Source: Phoronis australis
Lineage: Eukaryota > Phoronida > Phoronidae
NCBI GenBank assembly: GCA_002633005.1
Contig: NMRA01000034.1
Coordinates: 1,015,766-1,079,765, forward strand
Length of the DNA stretch: 64,000 nucleotides
Direction of reading: 5' to 3'
The translations under genes and the position numbers were made by a program. How positions within the stretch are numbered: the stretch's first letter is position 1; each line of letters begins with the position of its first letter. The notes under the pieces were generated by a model, which was not told the origin of the DNA, made no database searches, and worked only from the letters and a program-made list of their open reading frames with translations. Below are positions 62,513-64,000 of this stretch, piece after piece.

Positions 62513-62710
62513 GCACCAGACGTGCGAAGCCCTCTCAGGTGGGCCCATTGCACTGATCACTTGGAAGCATTTTTGTGCTTAATAAATATATAGTTAAAAC
62601 CGAGTTGAGGAGCTAGGGACCTAACTCGAGGTTATAGCGGTGAGGGACACGTACCCACGACCTTGAATATATGAAACGGAATCTTATCCCACTAGGCCAC
62701 AACGCTTCTC
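62513..62710 (-). mobile_element. tRNA-like SINE candidate
   Basis: On the minus strand from about 62710, GTGGCCTAGTGGGATAAG is an A-box-like tRNA head and GGTCGTGGGTACGTGTCCC a decayed B box. About 90 nt further the body reaches the 41-nt segment (62513-62553) shared with 7911-7951. It is probably one SINE family member, with the second locus keeping only the body. Confidence 0.5.
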
Positions 62711-63783
62711 AGGCATAGCATACAATATACGTCGCGTGGGTGATGAAATCGCTGAATTTATTCTGAAAGACCAAAAATTAGTGTACATTATTCAACGTTC
62801 ATGCCTGGTATTAGTCTGGTTCGTGTGCTTGTACGTGATTATTATGCTGAATGGTATTTCTCCGTGCCATTTTTATATCTACCTAAGAAAATAATTAATT
62901 AAAAACCTTTCTAATTTGGCAAACGAGAAAATTTAACGATTTAATTACGTATGTTTAAAAGTAGAGTGACGAGAAACTTAACGAATGACGTCATTGGTGC
63001 TAGGCGTCGAATATTTTGAAGGTGAAGTTCGTGATTCGACCGAAATATTTAATTGTAAGATAAACTCACGGACTGTATTTGCAAATAAACTAATTTGAAG
63101 CAACATCAGAGTTATGTTCCGAGTTCTTATTCGTAGTTTGGTCATTACAAATTTCAAACTAGAAGAGTTGAAACTTCCTGGTGAACCAATCGGTGAACTC
63201 TATTGTGCCCGTAGGTGTCCTGTGTAATTAGGAACGCTACCTCAAAGCATTGAAAACTAAAACTATGAACCAAAATCATGGTTTTCAAAAATGGCGATGC
63301 GCTGGGGAAACGGCACACCATGTTTCAACTCTAGTATTGTGTTTTGCATAAACGGCCAGACTATTCCTCATGGACTAATTAGCGGCTAGTCGGTTATTAA
63401 GAGGTCATGCCGCACTGAAGCAGACGAGTAAATAACATCTAATGTGTCTAATGTGATCATGGAGGTCCCTCAGGACGCAAGACTTGTTTTCTTTGATGCC
63501 AGTCGGCAACAACGTAAAGCTGCAGCCTTACTGTATTCGAGGGAGCGTATGTCAGGTGTATTCCCAGAGGTTACAGCTATTCTTATAGTATACGGGCGAT
63601 TTATAGTTGAAAAACGTTGCCGTTCTCTGACGATTCTCCTCCAGAAAAGGTATGTTAAGGGTAGAATAGTACAGAAAATCTCAAATTTTCTAAAAAATTA
63701 CGAAAGTCCTCTGCGGTCATTTTGGTCCTATACCGTATTATGAGAATTTTTTAAATCTGTCGATGCTCGTTGTCACCAAACAT

Positions 63784-64000
63784 ACAGGGTGTCCCAAAAT
63801 GTACTCACACTTCAAAATGACAATGTCTGCATTGTTTATTGACTTAGGAACAAGACTGCTGGTTTAAATTCATAAACTGGTGACGAAAAAGAATTCAGTC
63901 TCCAAACTAAAGTAAATGCATTGTTATGTTAATTTGGGAATATGACGTTTCTATCTGGTACTGCTTCGTCAAAAAACGAACTTGTTGGGAATGTCATCGA
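63784..64000 (+). mobile_element. Possible mariner-type transposon, left end
   Basis: TACAGGGTGTCCCAAAA is a terminus often seen in Tc1/mariner-like elements, with TA at the expected target position. The element would run past the right edge, so the other end and any transposase cannot be checked. Confidence 0.45.

Noticed and set aside
63444-63743. 99-codon plus frame
   Set aside because: No motif; composition and position next to a transposon end do not support a gene.
1-64000. CRISPR arrays, operons, prophage
   Set aside because: No regularly spaced perfect repeats with unique spacers of that kind and no prokaryotic gene organisation.

Overview
The window reads as a piece of an AT-rich, intron-bearing animal genome. 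Coding sequence is sparse, short exons have canonical GT/AG borders, and much of the rest is transposon debris: a Penelope-like retroelement, LINE remnants, hAT termini, a Kolobok-like THAP element, tRNA-derived repeats and several MITE-like inverted repeats. The gene content (a mitochondrial-clan cytochrome P450 and an activin-like TGF-beta exon) fits an invertebrate, perhaps a marine deuterostome. That placement is inference; the sequence does not fix the species. There are three assembly gaps (10352-10518, 30467-30516, 61030-61787).

Region 2890-17951, minus strand: one apparently complete mitochondrial-type P450 gene. I could place ten exons whose splice phases all agree. Together they give 1578 nt, or 525 residues, from a basic presequence-like N-terminus to the final stop. 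Its introns carry a Penelope-like fragment bounded by inverted arms (9351-10637), a tRNA-like SINE (about 13760-13929), a 26-bp minisatellite (14662-14765) and two MITE-like elements (8289-8422 and 14314-14506).

Region 18-31 kb: mostly intergenic. It holds a decayed LINE 3' part (19300-20278, minus), a 37-nt near-perfect hairpin (18686-18722), one copy of a THAP-domain transposon derivative (about 23130-24825) and a weak exon candidate on the minus strand (28760-28942).

Region 31298-31664, plus strand: the first coding exon of an activin/inhibin-beta-like TGF-beta superfamily ligand, with signal peptide, the start of the propeptide and a GT donor. I found no exon for the rest of the propeptide or the cysteine-knot domain in the remaining 32 kb. 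The second exon therefore lies in a gap or beyond the right edge.

Region 32-64 kb: no gene I can name. It contains three copies of a roughly 300-bp MITE, two clusters of a roughly 32-bp degenerate repeat (with a third cluster near 30 kb), a large inverted pair at 43.3/44.1 kb and a second copy of the Kolobok-like element with terminal inverted repeats at TTAA (54467-56048). It also contains a hAT element with an 8-bp target duplication (60800-61812), a small hAT MITE (45916-46057), a foldback (58965-59067), two tRNA-like loci and a possible mariner-type terminus running off the right end. An 855-bp nearly open frame (42402-43256) and two other long frames remain unidentified.
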